This document shows, in pieces, positions 6,824 to 14,872 of a DNA stretch of 24,075 nt. The notes beneath the pieces were generated by a model. The model did no database searches. It saw only the letters and a list, made by a program, of their open reading frames with translations, and was not told the DNA's origin. The position numbers were made by a program, and so were the translations under genes. The stretch comes from DAOPJM01 sp035399665 (lineage in GTDB: Bacteria > Bacillota > Clostridia > Christensenellales > CAG-138), in contig DAOPJM010000028.1 of NCBI GenBank assembly GCA_035399665.1, positions 1 to 24,075 of the forward strand. The letters run 5' to 3'. The first letter of the stretch is position 1. Every line of letters starts with the position of its first letter.

Positions 6824-7938
6824 GCTTCATCATTGAAAACGGCTGCTTCTCCTACAAAGGCTCGGAACACAGGCTGCTGCAAAGCATCAACCTTTCGGCG
6901 GAGGGCGGCGACCTCGTGGCGATACTCGGCCCCAATGGTTCGGGCAAGACCACACTTCTGCGCTGCGCCATGGGCTTTCTAAGGTGGAGCTCGGGCGCGT
7001 CCCTCCTAAACGGCAGGGATATCAAGACTATCTCCACCAAGGAGCTTTGGCGCAATGTCGCCTACGTGCCGCAGGCGCGTTCAATCGTTACCGCATACAC
7101 CGTGCGGGAGATGATTTTACTCGGCCGCAGCAGTCGAATCGGAGTGTTCGCACAGCCTCGGCTCTTGGATATGCGCAAGGCGGATGAGGTCATGGACAGG
7201 CTTGGCATCACGAAGCTGAAGGATAAGCGCTGCAACGCGATAAGCGGCGGCGAGCTGCAAATGGCGTTGATTGCCCGCGCACTTGCGGCGGAGCCTGAGC
7301 TTTTAATTCTGGATGAGCCTGAATCCAACCTGGACTTTAGGAATCAGCTCCTTGTGATGGACACGATGTCCGAGATTGCCGCCGAGGGGCTTACCTGCAT
7401 ATTCAATACGCACTACCCCGCCCACGCCATGCGCAGAGCCAACAAAGCCCTGCTGTTGACGAACGACGGCAGAAACCTTTTCGGCAGCGTTGAGTCGGTT
7501 GTGACCGAAGCGAACATCGAACGGGCGTTCGGGGTTAAGGCAGTGATAAGCGAGATTGAGACTCCCGTCAACGTCACCCGTGATGTTATCCCGGTGATGG
7601 TCAGCAAAGCGGAGGGCGAGCTTGGCCATGAGAGCGCAAACGACAGACCCTGCCTTGCCACCGTCTCCATCATTACGCACGGTCAGGAGCAGGGCGGCAG
7701 AATCAACGCCCTGCTGCATGAGTACAACTCATATCTTATCGGGCGCATGGGTATGCCGTACAGAAAGTGGGGCGTGAACATCATCAACGTCAACGTAGAC
7801 GCGCCCGAAAGCGTGGTCAGAGAGCTGACACAAAAGCTCGGCGTCCTGCCGTCCGTTAGCGTCAAGGCGACCTTCGCCATGGAACGCCCGACAGACGGAA
7901 GCGGCAAACCGGATGAGGACATCGGAGGAACAGTATGA
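6820..7938 (+). CDS. FecE-type ABC ATPase with C-terminal TM1266-like domain
   Basis: A 372-residue fusion. Residues 1-255 are a FecE/BtuD-type ATPase: Walker A GPNGSGKT (37-44), Q-loop YVPQ (82-85), a signature reading SGGELQMAL (142-150), Walker B LLILDEP (161-167) and the switch His in NTHYP (about 198). Such ATPases normally end near residue 255-270. Here residues 276-354 form a second TM1266-like domain, recognisable from ATVSIITHG, the YLIGRMGMPYR segment and KLGVLPSVSVKA. These align closely with the stand-alone TM1266 protein two genes upstream. The start overlaps the permease stop (ATGA) and the stop overlaps the HydE start (ATGA). The extra domain may couple transport to a sensed ligand or to the downstream enzymes. 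That role is inferred; the fusion is directly visible. Confidence 0.93.
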   Translation: MSFIIENGCFSYKGSEHRLLQSINLSAEGGDLVAILGPNGSGKTTLLRCAMGFLRWSSGASLLNGRDIKTISTKELWRNVAYVPQARSIVTAYTVREMILLGRSSRIGVFAQPRLLDMRKADEVMDRLGITKLKDKRCNAISGGELQMALIARALAAEPELLILDEPESNLDFRNQLLVMDTMSEIAAEGLTCIFNTHYPAHAMRRANKALLLTNDGRNLFGSVESVVTEANIERAFGVKAVISEIETPVNVTRDVIPVMVSKAEGELGHESANDRPCLATVSIITHGQEQGGRINALLHEYNSYLIGRMGMPYRKWGVNIINVNVDAPESVVRELTQKLGVLPSVSVKATFAMERPTDGSGKPDEDIGGTV

Positions 7939-8987
7939 ACAACACAGGACTTATTGACAAGCTGAAAGCGGAAACGCGGCTTACTAAGTCGGAGTGGGAG
8001 CAGCTCATTTCAAGCTTTACCGACGCCGACCGCAAGTACGCCGCAGACCTTGCGCAAGGCGTCGCCGTGTCGCGCTTCGGCAAACGGATATACTTTCGCG
8101 GGATAGTCGAATTCTCCAACTACTGCAAGTGCGACTGTCTCTACTGCGGCATACGCCGCGGCAACCATGACGCCGCGCGCTACCGCCTTGAAAGGGACGA
8201 GATACTGTCCTGCTGCGAGAGCGGCTATGAGGCAGGCTTTCGCACCTTCGTGCTGCAAAGCGGCGAGGACCCGTGGTACAGCGATGAGCGCATGGCCGAG
8301 ATAGTTACCGCCATACGCCAAGGCTACCCCGACTGCGCGATTACGCTTTCCATAGGCGAACGCTCTATTGAGAGCTACAAGCTGCTCTTTGACGCGGGCG
8401 CGAACCGCTATCTGCTGCGCCACGAGAGCGCGAACCCCGAACATTACGCGAAGCTACATCCAAGCGGACAGAGCTTTGAAAACCGTATGCGCTGCCTTGA
8501 CAATCTGAAGGCGATAGGCTATCAGACGGGCTGCGGCATGATGATAGGCTCGCCCTATCAGACCCCCTCCGACCTTGCCTTGGATATGCTGTTCATGCGC
8601 GATTTCAAGCCTGAGATGATAGGCACCGGGCCGTTCATACCGCATGGCAAGACCCCCTTTGCCGCCTTCCCCGCGGGAAGCGTGGATTTGACGCTGCTGC
8701 TTTTGAGCCTGTGCCGCATTATGCTGCCCGATGTGCTGTTGCCCGCGACCACCGCGCTTGGCACGGTGAGCAGCGACGGCAGACAAAGGGGCGTGCTTTC
8801 GGGCGCGAACGTCATTATGCCCAACCTCTCCCCCGTCATTGACCGTAAAAAATATATGCTCTACGACAACAAGGCGATAACGGGCGACGACGCGGCGGAG
8901 AGCCTGAACGTCCTTGGACGGCACATGCGTGAAATTGGCTATGAGCTGACCGTGGCAAGGGGCGACTTCACCAAGAAAGACGACTGA
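7935..8987 (+). CDS. hydE: [FeFe]-hydrogenase maturase HydE, radical SAM
   Basis: A 350-residue radical SAM enzyme that matches HydE along its length. The CX3CX2C motif is C64, C68, C71 (CKCDCLYCG), with an additional C66 inside the loop. It is preceded by VEFSN and followed by the HydE-typical VLQSGEDP, RYLLRHESANP, GTGPFIPHGKTP, LLPATTALGT and GANVIMPN stretches. HydE acts with HydG and HydF to assemble the dithiolate-bridged diiron part of the [FeFe]-hydrogenase H-cluster, working on an iron-carbonyl-cyanide intermediate. The optional second C-terminal Fe-S cluster site of some HydE proteins is not evident. It is translationally coupled to the ABC ATPase and followed by a 107-bp gap before the NifH-like gene. 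Whether it serves hydrogenase or a different cofactor here is open. Confidence 0.92.
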   Translation: MNNTGLIDKLKAETRLTKSEWEQLISSFTDADRKYAADLAQGVAVSRFGKRIYFRGIVEFSNYCKCDCLYCGIRRGNHDAARYRLERDEILSCCESGYEAGFRTFVLQSGEDPWYSDERMAEIVTAIRQGYPDCAITLSIGERSIESYKLLFDAGANRYLLRHESANPEHYAKLHPSGQSFENRMRCLDNLKAIGYQTGCGMMIGSPYQTPSDLALDMLFMRDFKPEMIGTGPFIPHGKTPFAAFPAGSVDLTLLLLSLCRIMLPDVLLPATTALGTVSSDGRQRGVLSGANVIMPNLSPVIDRKKYMLYDNKAITGDDAAESLNVLGRHMREIGYELTVARGDFTKKDD

Positions 8988-9094
8988 CAAGCCCCTGCCC
9001 CGGAGCAAAGCTTCTTGGCATGGGATGACAGCAACAGACAAACGCGGGACGAAGCTCCCACATTAAAAACGGAATTGATGAAAGGAATGAATTT

Positions 9095-9862
9095 ATGATA
9101 CAGTTTGCGGTCTACGGCAAGGGGGGCATAGGCAAGTCCACCACCGTTTCCAACATCTCCGCCGCCTTAGCGGACGCGGGGCTGAAGGTCATGCAGATAG
9201 GCTGCGACCCGAAAGCGGACTCTACATCATCCCTGCTTGGCGGGCGCAGGGCCGTGACCGTCATCGACCTTATCCAAGACAGAGGCAGGGACAGCATTGA
9301 GCTTGAAGATATGGTAAACATCGGCTACGGCGGCGTGGTCTGCGTTGAGGCGGGCGGCCCCACGCCCGGGCTTGGCTGCGCGGGCAGAGCCATTACCGCG
9401 GCTTTGGAGCTGCTGCACGACAAGGGTGCGTATGAAAAGTTAGCTCCCGACGTCATAATCTACGATGTGTTAGGCGATGTTGTGTGCGGGGGCTTCTCCG
9501 TACCCATGCGCAAGGGCTACGCGGGTACGGTGTTCATCGTCACCTCTGGCGAGAATATGTCCATACACGCCGCCGCCAACATCGCCGTCGCCGTAGAGAA
9601 CTTCAAGAATCGCGGCTATGCGCGCTTGGGCGGCATTATCCTCAACCGCCGCAACGTCAAGAACGAGCAGGAGAAGGTTTTAGAGCTTGCGAACGACGTC
9701 TCGACCGTTCTTGTTGGCACGCTTGACAGAAGCGAGGTCGTTCAGGACGCCGAGGAGTTGGGCAAAACCGTAATCGAGGCTTTCCCGAAAAGCGATATGG
9801 CGGAGCAGTACCGCGGACTTATGCGCTCCGTCATGAAGGCTTGTGAAAGCGAGGTGGATTGA
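9095..9862 (+). CDS. NifH-like ATP-dependent iron-sulfur reductase
   Basis: A 255-residue homologue of nitrogenase iron protein, chlorophyllide-reductase L proteins and CfbC. It has Walker A GKGGIGKST (8-16), a switch I segment GCDPKADST (36-44), the two cluster-ligand cysteines C95 (in GLGCAGR) and C131 (in DVVCGGF), and the conserved GENMSI segment. The homodimer would hold one [4Fe-4S] cluster and use ATP hydrolysis to drive low-potential electrons into the NifD/NifK-like partner encoded next. It is shorter than true NifH (about 290) and lacks the usual C-terminal extension, as in other nitrogenase-like reductases. The ribosome binding site is GAAAGGA. The next gene starts 4 bp after its stop. 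Confidence 0.9.
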   Translation: MIQFAVYGKGGIGKSTTVSNISAALADAGLKVMQIGCDPKADSTSSLLGGRRAVTVIDLIQDRGRDSIELEDMVNIGYGGVVCVEAGGPTPGLGCAGRAITAALELLHDKGAYEKLAPDVIIYDVLGDVVCGGFSVPMRKGYAGTVFIVTSGENMSIHAAANIAVAVENFKNRGYARLGGIILNRRNVKNEQEKVLELANDVSTVLVGTLDRSEVVQDAEELGKTVIEAFPKSDMAEQYRGLMRSVMKACESEVD

Positions 9863-9866
9863 CGCC

Positions 9867-11198
9867 ATGCTGAAACGCTTGGGCGAAAAGCCCGACCTTA
9901 CCCAAACCACCGTGTCCGTGGGCGAGGCGTCCTACCCCGCCCCCTTCGAGACGGGCTTGGAGTATGCCGCGCCCGCAAGGGGCGTATGGAACATAGTCCA
10001 CACGGGTATGCTTGTACCCGAATCCCATGAGATTTTCATCTGCGCCGCCGGCTGCCTTAGAGGTGTGGTGCTGACCGCCGCCGAGATGGGCGCGGCGGAA
10101 CGCTTCTCCACCGTCGCCATACGCGAGAACAACGTGCTTGACGGCGACATGGAGGAGCTGATGATTGAGGGCGTGACCGACATACTCAACAAGCTTCAAA
10201 GGACGCCCCGCGCCGTACTTGTGTACACAAGCTGCATACATCACTTCATGTCCTGCGACGTCACACGCTGCTACGCGGAGCTTAGGCGGCGTTTCCCCAA
10301 TGTGGATTTCACCGACTGCTACATGGATCCCATCATGCGAAAGAGCGGCCTCACCCCCGATCAGACCATGCGAAGCAGACTTTACAGCCTGCTAAAGCCC
10401 GCCCCCGTGGACGGCATGAGCGTCAATATCATCGGAAGCGACCTGCAAACCTACCCCGACTGCGAGCTTGTACAGATGGTTCAACAGTCGGGCCGCACCC
10501 TGAGGGAGATTACCGCCTGCAAAAGCTACGACGAGTATCAGCTTATGGCGACTTCGTATCTGAATATCGCCATGTACCCCGCCGCGAAGGCGGGCTGCGA
10601 GGCGCTCTGTGAAAGGCTTGCCCATAGATGCCTGTACCTGCCCTTCATCCCCGACTATGACGACATCGACCGCGAGCTTGAGCTTTTGGCCGCGGCGCTT
10701 GAGACGAACCCGCCCGACGCTTCCGCCCTTCGCGCCTTAGCGGACGAGTCCTTGTTCAAAGCGCGAGCCATCGTAGGCGACGCCCCTGTCGCCATCGACT
10801 ACACCGCGCTGTCACACCCGATGGAGCTTGCGCGGCTGCTGATAAATCATGGGTTCAACGTTACCGACCTGTTCTTGGACTCGATAAGCACCGCCGACAG
10901 GGACGCCTTTTTGTGGCTCAAGCGGAATTACCCGTCCCTGCGTCTGCACCCCACGATACACCCCGAAATGCGCGTATACCCGCGAGATGAGCGCAACACC
11001 CTTGCCATCGGGCAGAAGGCGGCGTACTTCTGCGGAACCTGTCGCTTTGTCAACATAGTGGAGGACGGCGGACTTCACGGCTACATGGGCATAATCCGTC
11101 TTGCGGAGCTTATCACGGACGCCTTTGAAAACCCCAAGGACGCGAAGATTGAGATTCAGCCCAAGGGCTTGGGCTGCGCGGGAGGCTGCTGCCTATGA
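9867..11198 (+). CDS. Nitrogenase component 1-like protein, NifD-like subunit
   Basis: A 443-residue protein of the oxidoreductase/nitrogenase component 1 family. The ATG at 9867 is chosen because a GAGGTGG sits 9 nt upstream; a GTG at 9843, inside the NifH-like gene, is the alternative. Cysteines in P-cluster-like positions are C59/C63 (ICAAGC) and C123 (TSC), with C130 nearby; the first NifD P-cluster Cys is not seen. The NifD ligands of FeMo-cofactor (a Cys in the middle and the His of MHSWD) are not recognised. Instead there is FCGTC (C389, C392) before an HGYMG segment. The protein ends in an unusual GCAGGCCL tail (C437, C441, C442). It probably binds an Fe-S cluster at a heterodimer interface and reduces an unknown substrate or cofactor. 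It is coupled to the NifK-like gene by an ATGA overlap. Confidence 0.85.
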   Translation: MLKRLGEKPDLTQTTVSVGEASYPAPFETGLEYAAPARGVWNIVHTGMLVPESHEIFICAAGCLRGVVLTAAEMGAAERFSTVAIRENNVLDGDMEELMIEGVTDILNKLQRTPRAVLVYTSCIHHFMSCDVTRCYAELRRRFPNVDFTDCYMDPIMRKSGLTPDQTMRSRLYSLLKPAPVDGMSVNIIGSDLQTYPDCELVQMVQQSGRTLREITACKSYDEYQLMATSYLNIAMYPAAKAGCEALCERLAHRCLYLPFIPDYDDIDRELELLAAALETNPPDASALRALADESLFKARAIVGDAPVAIDYTALSHPMELARLLINHGFNVTDLFLDSISTADRDAFLWLKRNYPSLRLHPTIHPEMRVYPRDERNTLAIGQKAAYFCGTCRFVNIVEDGGLHGYMGIIRLAELITDAFENPKDAKIEIQPKGLGCAGGCCL

Positions 11199-12328
11199 AA
11201 CAGACCTCAAGGATAATCTCCACCTATGCCGCCGACATTTCGGGCGTGCCCTCCGCCCTGTTCGAGCTTGGCGGAATGACCGTCATGCACGACGCCTCAG
11301 GCTGCAACTCCACCTACAACACCCACGATGAGCCGCGCTGGTACGACCATGACAGTATGGTGTTTCTGTCGGGAATGACCGAGATGGACGCCATCATGGG
11401 CGGCGACGACAAGCTTATACATGACGTGTGCGCGGCGGCAAACGAGCTGCACCCCAGGTTCATCGCCATAGCGGGAACTCCGATACCCATGATGATAGGC
11501 ACGGACTTCGACGCCGTGGCGCGGGTAATCGAGGAGCGTACGGGCATACCCTGCCTTGGCCTAAAGACCAACAGTATGCACTCCTACCTTTCGGGCGCAG
11601 GCATGGCGTTTACCGCCTATGCAAAGCGCTTTGTCGATCGCACCCTTTCCCGCCAAGCGGGTTCGGGCAGGGTCAACGTCTTGGGGCTGACGCCCTTGGA
11701 CTTTTCGGTGAACGGAAGCAATGAAAGCATACGTCAGCTGCTCCAAAGAGGCGGTCTTACGCCCCTCTCCTCTTGGGCGATGGGAAGCTCCCCTGACGAG
11801 CTTGCGCGTTCGGGACTTGCCGATGTAAACCTTGTCGTGTCCTATGCGGGGCTGTCCGCCGCAAAGTACCTTAAGCGCACCTTTGGCGCTCCTTATGTCG
11901 TCGGAGTTCCGATAGGCAAGGAGTTCTCGGGTGTGCTGATAAACGCCCTGCATAAAGCCTCAAAGACGGGCGAATGCTCCGCGCCCTGCGCCCTGCGCCG
12001 CGCAGATGGTGCGGCTCCCCAAATAAGCATAGTGGGCGAAAGCGTGTACTCCGGCTCATTGGCGGCGGCAATCGAGGCGCAGACAGGGCTGTCGTGCAGG
12101 GTAATCTGTCCGCTTGAGACCGAAAAAGCCCTCATGGGCTTTGGCGATTGCCTTGCGTCTGACGAGGACGAGCTTATCCCCCTGCTTTACTCCGGCATAG
12201 TGGTCGCCGACCCCCTCTACAAGCCGATATGCGGCGGTCTGACACGCTTTTATGAGCTGCCGAGCGAAGCGTTCTCCGGACGAATATACAGAAAAAGCAT
12301 ACCAAACCTTATAGGCAAAAGATTATAG
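11195..12328 (+). CDS. Nitrogenase component 1-like protein, NifK-like subunit
   Basis: A 377-residue second component 1 homologue, shorter than NifK (about 450-520). A cysteine in the position of the first NifK P-cluster ligand is C37 (HDASGC). The CTTC-type second site is replaced by IAGTP, so only one conserved interface Cys is evident. This recalls the asymmetric, few-Cys interface clusters of dark-operative reductases rather than an eight-iron P-cluster. Further recognisable stretches are GIPCLGLKTNSMHSY and VNVLGLTPLDF, typical component 1 Rossmann-like segments. It overlaps the NifD-like gene by 4 bp, and the lipoprotein gene begins 19 bp downstream. It is inferred to form a heterotetramer with the NifD-like subunit, reduced by the NifH-like protein. 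True nitrogen fixation is unlikely. Confidence 0.82.
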   Translation: MKQTSRIISTYAADISGVPSALFELGGMTVMHDASGCNSTYNTHDEPRWYDHDSMVFLSGMTEMDAIMGGDDKLIHDVCAAANELHPRFIAIAGTPIPMMIGTDFDAVARVIEERTGIPCLGLKTNSMHSYLSGAGMAFTAYAKRFVDRTLSRQAGSGRVNVLGLTPLDFSVNGSNESIRQLLQRGGLTPLSSWAMGSSPDELARSGLADVNLVVSYAGLSAAKYLKRTFGAPYVVGVPIGKEFSGVLINALHKASKTGECSAPCALRRADGAAPQISIVGESVYSGSLAAAIEAQTGLSCRVICPLETEKALMGFGDCLASDEDELIPLLYSGIVVADPLYKPICGGLTRFYELPSEAFSGRIYRKSIPNLIGKRL

Positions 12329-12347
12329 AAAAGGAAGGATATTACTT

Positions 12348-13448
12348 ATGAAAAGAACTGTCTGCATCATCCTGTGCGCCATGATTGCGCTCTCCATCTT
12401 GGGCTGCTCTGCCGCCCCCGAAGCGGAGGATACCATTACGATAATTGACCATGCCGATTATGAGGTCACAGTCCCCGTCAACATAGAGCGTATCGCCGTT
12501 TGCGGCATATACCCCCTGCCGAGCGTGCTGACCGTGTTCTTCAACTCCGCCGAGAAGATAGTGGCCATGCCCGCCGTGAGCATGGCGGCCGCCAAGAGCG
12601 GTCTTTTGAGCGAGCTGTACCCCGAGATACTCAACGCCGAGACCGAGTGCGTGTCCGGCGACACGGTGAATACCGAGGAGCTTTTGCTGCTTGACCCCGA
12701 CGTGGTGTTTTACAGCTCCTCAGATACCGCCGTGGGCGAGGCTCTGCGCTCCGCAGGCTTTGCCGCCGTGGGCATTTCGGCCAACAAGTGGGGCTATAAC
12801 TGCATAGAAACCCTGAACAACTGGATCGCCCTTTTGAGCCAAATGTTCCCCGCGAACGACAAGGCGGAGCTTGTCAAGACACGCTCCAACGAGATATACG
12901 AGCTGGTGCAGTCAAGGGTCGCTAATATTGACGAATCGGAAAGGGCGAACATCTTTGTACTGTTCCAGTACAGCGAAACCACAATGCTGACCTCGGGCAA
13001 GAACTTCTTCGGTCAATGGTGGTGCGACGCGATAGGCGCGAACAACGTTGGTGTGGAGCTTGAGAACGACAACTCCGTGGCCGTCAACTTGGAGCAGGTG
13101 TACGCGTGGAACCCCGATGTGATACTTGTTACCAACTTCACCAAGGCTCAACCCGCGGATATCATCAACAGCGCCATAGGCACGGACGACTGGAGCGGTA
13201 TTGCCGCGGTGGAAAACGGGCGCGTGTACAAGATGCCCCTTGGAATGTACCGCAGCTACACCCCCGGCGCGGACACCCCGATTACCCTGCTGTGGCTTGC
13301 AAAGACCGTCTACCCCGAACTGTTCGGCGACATTGACGTTGCCGCCGAAGCCAAGGCGTACTATCTGGAGCTGTTCGGCATTGAACTGACAGACGAGCAG
13401 GTTATGTCCATCTTCGCGCCCGTGTCCGACGCCGCGAACGGCTTTTAA
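12348..13448 (+). CDS. FecB/BtuF-type substrate-binding lipoprotein
   Basis: A 366-residue extracytoplasmic binding protein with a signal peptide and lipobox ending SILGC (C20), so it is membrane-anchored. It has the iron-siderophore/cobalamin binding-protein fold: an opening ITIIDHADYEVTVP segment, two lobes, ELLLLDPDVVFYS, and WNPDVILVTNF, which are typical of the cluster A-II (helical backbone) family. Its partner permease and ATPase are encoded at 5801-7938, on the far side of the nitrogenase-like genes, which ties the transporter to the enzymes as one unit. The ribosome binding site is AAGGAAGGA. The ligand is unknown: it could be a ferric chelate, a corrinoid or a dedicated metal cofactor precursor. 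Confidence 0.88.
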   Translation: MKRTVCIILCAMIALSILGCSAAPEAEDTITIIDHADYEVTVPVNIERIAVCGIYPLPSVLTVFFNSAEKIVAMPAVSMAAAKSGLLSELYPEILNAETECVSGDTVNTEELLLLDPDVVFYSSSDTAVGEALRSAGFAAVGISANKWGYNCIETLNNWIALLSQMFPANDKAELVKTRSNEIYELVQSRVANIDESERANIFVLFQYSETTMLTSGKNFFGQWWCDAIGANNVGVELENDNSVAVNLEQVYAWNPDVILVTNFTKAQPADIINSAIGTDDWSGIAAVENGRVYKMPLGMYRSYTPGADTPITLLWLAKTVYPELFGDIDVAAEAKAYYLELFGIELTDEQVMSIFAPVSDAANGF

Positions 13449-13459
13449 CTGGAGGCGCT

Positions 13460-14659
13460 ATGGGACTGAACGACACGCCTTCGGGCGAAAGACTGCACAT
13501 AGGCTTCTTCGGCCGCCGCAACGCCGGTAAGTCCAGCCTTGTCAACGCCGTGACCGGACAAAGCCTTGCGATAGTGTCCGACACCAAGGGCACGACCACC
13601 GACCCCGTGTTCAAATCCATGGAGCTTCTGCCCCTTGGCCCCGTGGTGATAATCGACACTCCGGGCTTTGACGACGAGGGCGAGCTTGGCGGACTTCGCG
13701 TTAAAAAAGCCAAGCAGGTGCTGAACAAAACCGATATTGCCGTACTTGTCGCCGACGCCTCCTTAGGGCTTTTTGACGTTGACAGAGAGCTTATTCGGCT
13801 CTTTATCGACAAGGGCATAAGCTACGTTGTCGTGATGAATAAGTCCGACCTTGCGCCCAATCATCCCGCTCCCGATAAAGATACGCTCTATTGCAGCGCA
13901 CTCAAAGGCGAGGGCATATTCGAGCTGAAGGAGCGTTTGGCGCACCTTGTACCCGCGCAGGACGAAAGCAAGAGACTTGTGGGCGACCTTATAAAGGCGG
14001 GCGACACCGTGGTTTTAGTAATCCCGATTGACTCCGCCGCCCCCAAGGGCAGGCTGATACTCCCGCAGCAGCAGGTCATACGCGATGTGCTGGAGGCGGA
14101 CGGCATAGCCGCCGCCGTCAAGGAGGACAGGCTGAAGGAGGCTCTTTCAGGGCTAAAGACCCCGCCCGCCATGGTGATAACCGACAGTCAGGCGTTCCGC
14201 CGCGTCTCCACGGACACCCCAAGCAGCATACCGCTGACCTCGTTCTCCATACTCATGGCGCGTTACAAGGGTACGTTGGAGCAATCCGTCAAGGGCGCTG
14301 CCGCAATCGACAGGCTGAAGGACGGCGACACCGTGTTGATTAGCGAGGGCTGCACCCACCATCGTCAATGCGGCGACATAGGCACGGTCAAGATTCCGCG
14401 CTGGCTTGCCGCGCATTGCGGCTGCAAGCTCAATATCGAGACTACGAGCGGCACAGAGTTCCCCGACGACCTCTCCAAGTACGCCGTGATACTGCATTGC
14501 GGCGGCTGTATGCTGAACGAAAGGGAGATGCGCTGTCGCTATAAATGCGCCATGGATCAGGGCGTGCCAATGACCAACTACGGCGTAGTGATAGCCCACA
14601 TGAATGGAATACTGAAGCGTTCCCTCTCCCTCTTTCCCGACCTTGCGGCGCTGCTGTAA
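13460..14659 (+). CDS. hydF: [FeFe]-hydrogenase maturation GTPase HydF
   Basis: A 399-residue protein with the full HydF architecture. It has a GTPase domain with GRRNAGKS (18-25), GTTTDP (45-50), DTPGF (66-70) and NKSD (127-130), a dimerisation domain, and a C-terminal cluster domain with EGCTHH (C298, H300) and HCGGC (C347, C350), the known CxHx(n)HCxxC [4Fe-4S] motif. HydF is the scaffold on which the diiron subcluster is finished and from which it is handed to the hydrogenase. It starts 11 bp after the lipoprotein gene with a GGAGG. It is the last gene of the operon, followed by a terminator. HydG, the tyrosine lyase that supplies CO and CN ligands, is not in the window. Confidence 0.95.
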   Translation: MGLNDTPSGERLHIGFFGRRNAGKSSLVNAVTGQSLAIVSDTKGTTTDPVFKSMELLPLGPVVIIDTPGFDDEGELGGLRVKKAKQVLNKTDIAVLVADASLGLFDVDRELIRLFIDKGISYVVVMNKSDLAPNHPAPDKDTLYCSALKGEGIFELKERLAHLVPAQDESKRLVGDLIKAGDTVVLVIPIDSAAPKGRLILPQQQVIRDVLEADGIAAAVKEDRLKEALSGLKTPPAMVITDSQAFRRVSTDTPSSIPLTSFSILMARYKGTLEQSVKGAAAIDRLKDGDTVLISEGCTHHRQCGDIGTVKIPRWLAAHCGCKLNIETTSGTEFPDDLSKYAVILHCGGCMLNEREMRCRYKCAMDQGVPMTNYGVVIAHMNGILKRSLSLFPDLAALL

Positions 14660-14682
14660 CAAGCGATAACGCGACAATCAAA

Positions 14683-14716
14683 GAAGGGCTGCCGATTTAA
14701 TTCGACAGCCCCTTTC
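14683..14716 (+). terminator. Probable terminator of the nitrogenase-like/Hyd operon
   Basis: The stem GGGCTGCCG (14686-14694) with CGACAGCCC (14703-14711), one mismatch, has an 8-nt AT-rich loop and is followed by a loose T-rich stretch (CTTTCATTTC). It sits 27 bp after the HydF stop. Confidence 0.55.
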
Positions 14717-14742
14717 ATTTCTTGGGCGGCGGGTTTTTGGGC

Positions 14743-14771
14743 TTGATAAGAGCGCTTGGTTCTGGTACAAT
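14743..14771 (+). promoter_or_regulatory. Sigma-A promoter of the D-2-hydroxyacid dehydrogenase gene
   Basis: TTGATA (14743-14748), a 17-bp spacer, then TACAAT (14766-14771). It lies after the terminator and about 100 bp before the gene, showing that the dehydrogenase is transcribed separately from the upstream operon. Confidence 0.75.
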
Positions 14772-14872
14772 GTAGGCGGCGCGAAAATGACCCACGGCAA
14801 CGATGCTTTTGAAGATGACCTGATCAAAAGCGGAGACGCCGATTTTTAGCGCTAACTTCATTTTGTGAGGTA

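Noticed and set aside
7935..8987. HydG or biotin synthase instead of HydE
   Set aside because: The length and the VLQSGEDP, RHESANP and GPFIPH segments match HydE. The longer HydG sequence with its C-terminal cluster motif is absent.
5551..14659. Nitrogen-fixation (nif) operon
   Set aside because: The component 1 subunits lack the FeMo-cofactor ligands and most P-cluster cysteines, and NifB, NifE and NifN are absent. The neighbours are hydrogenase maturases and a Fec-type transporter.
14787..14849. 20-codon leader peptide before the D-2-hydroxyacid dehydrogenase gene
   Set aside because: The ribosome binding site is weak, there is no run of regulatory codons and no terminator hairpin follows it. 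It could be chance.
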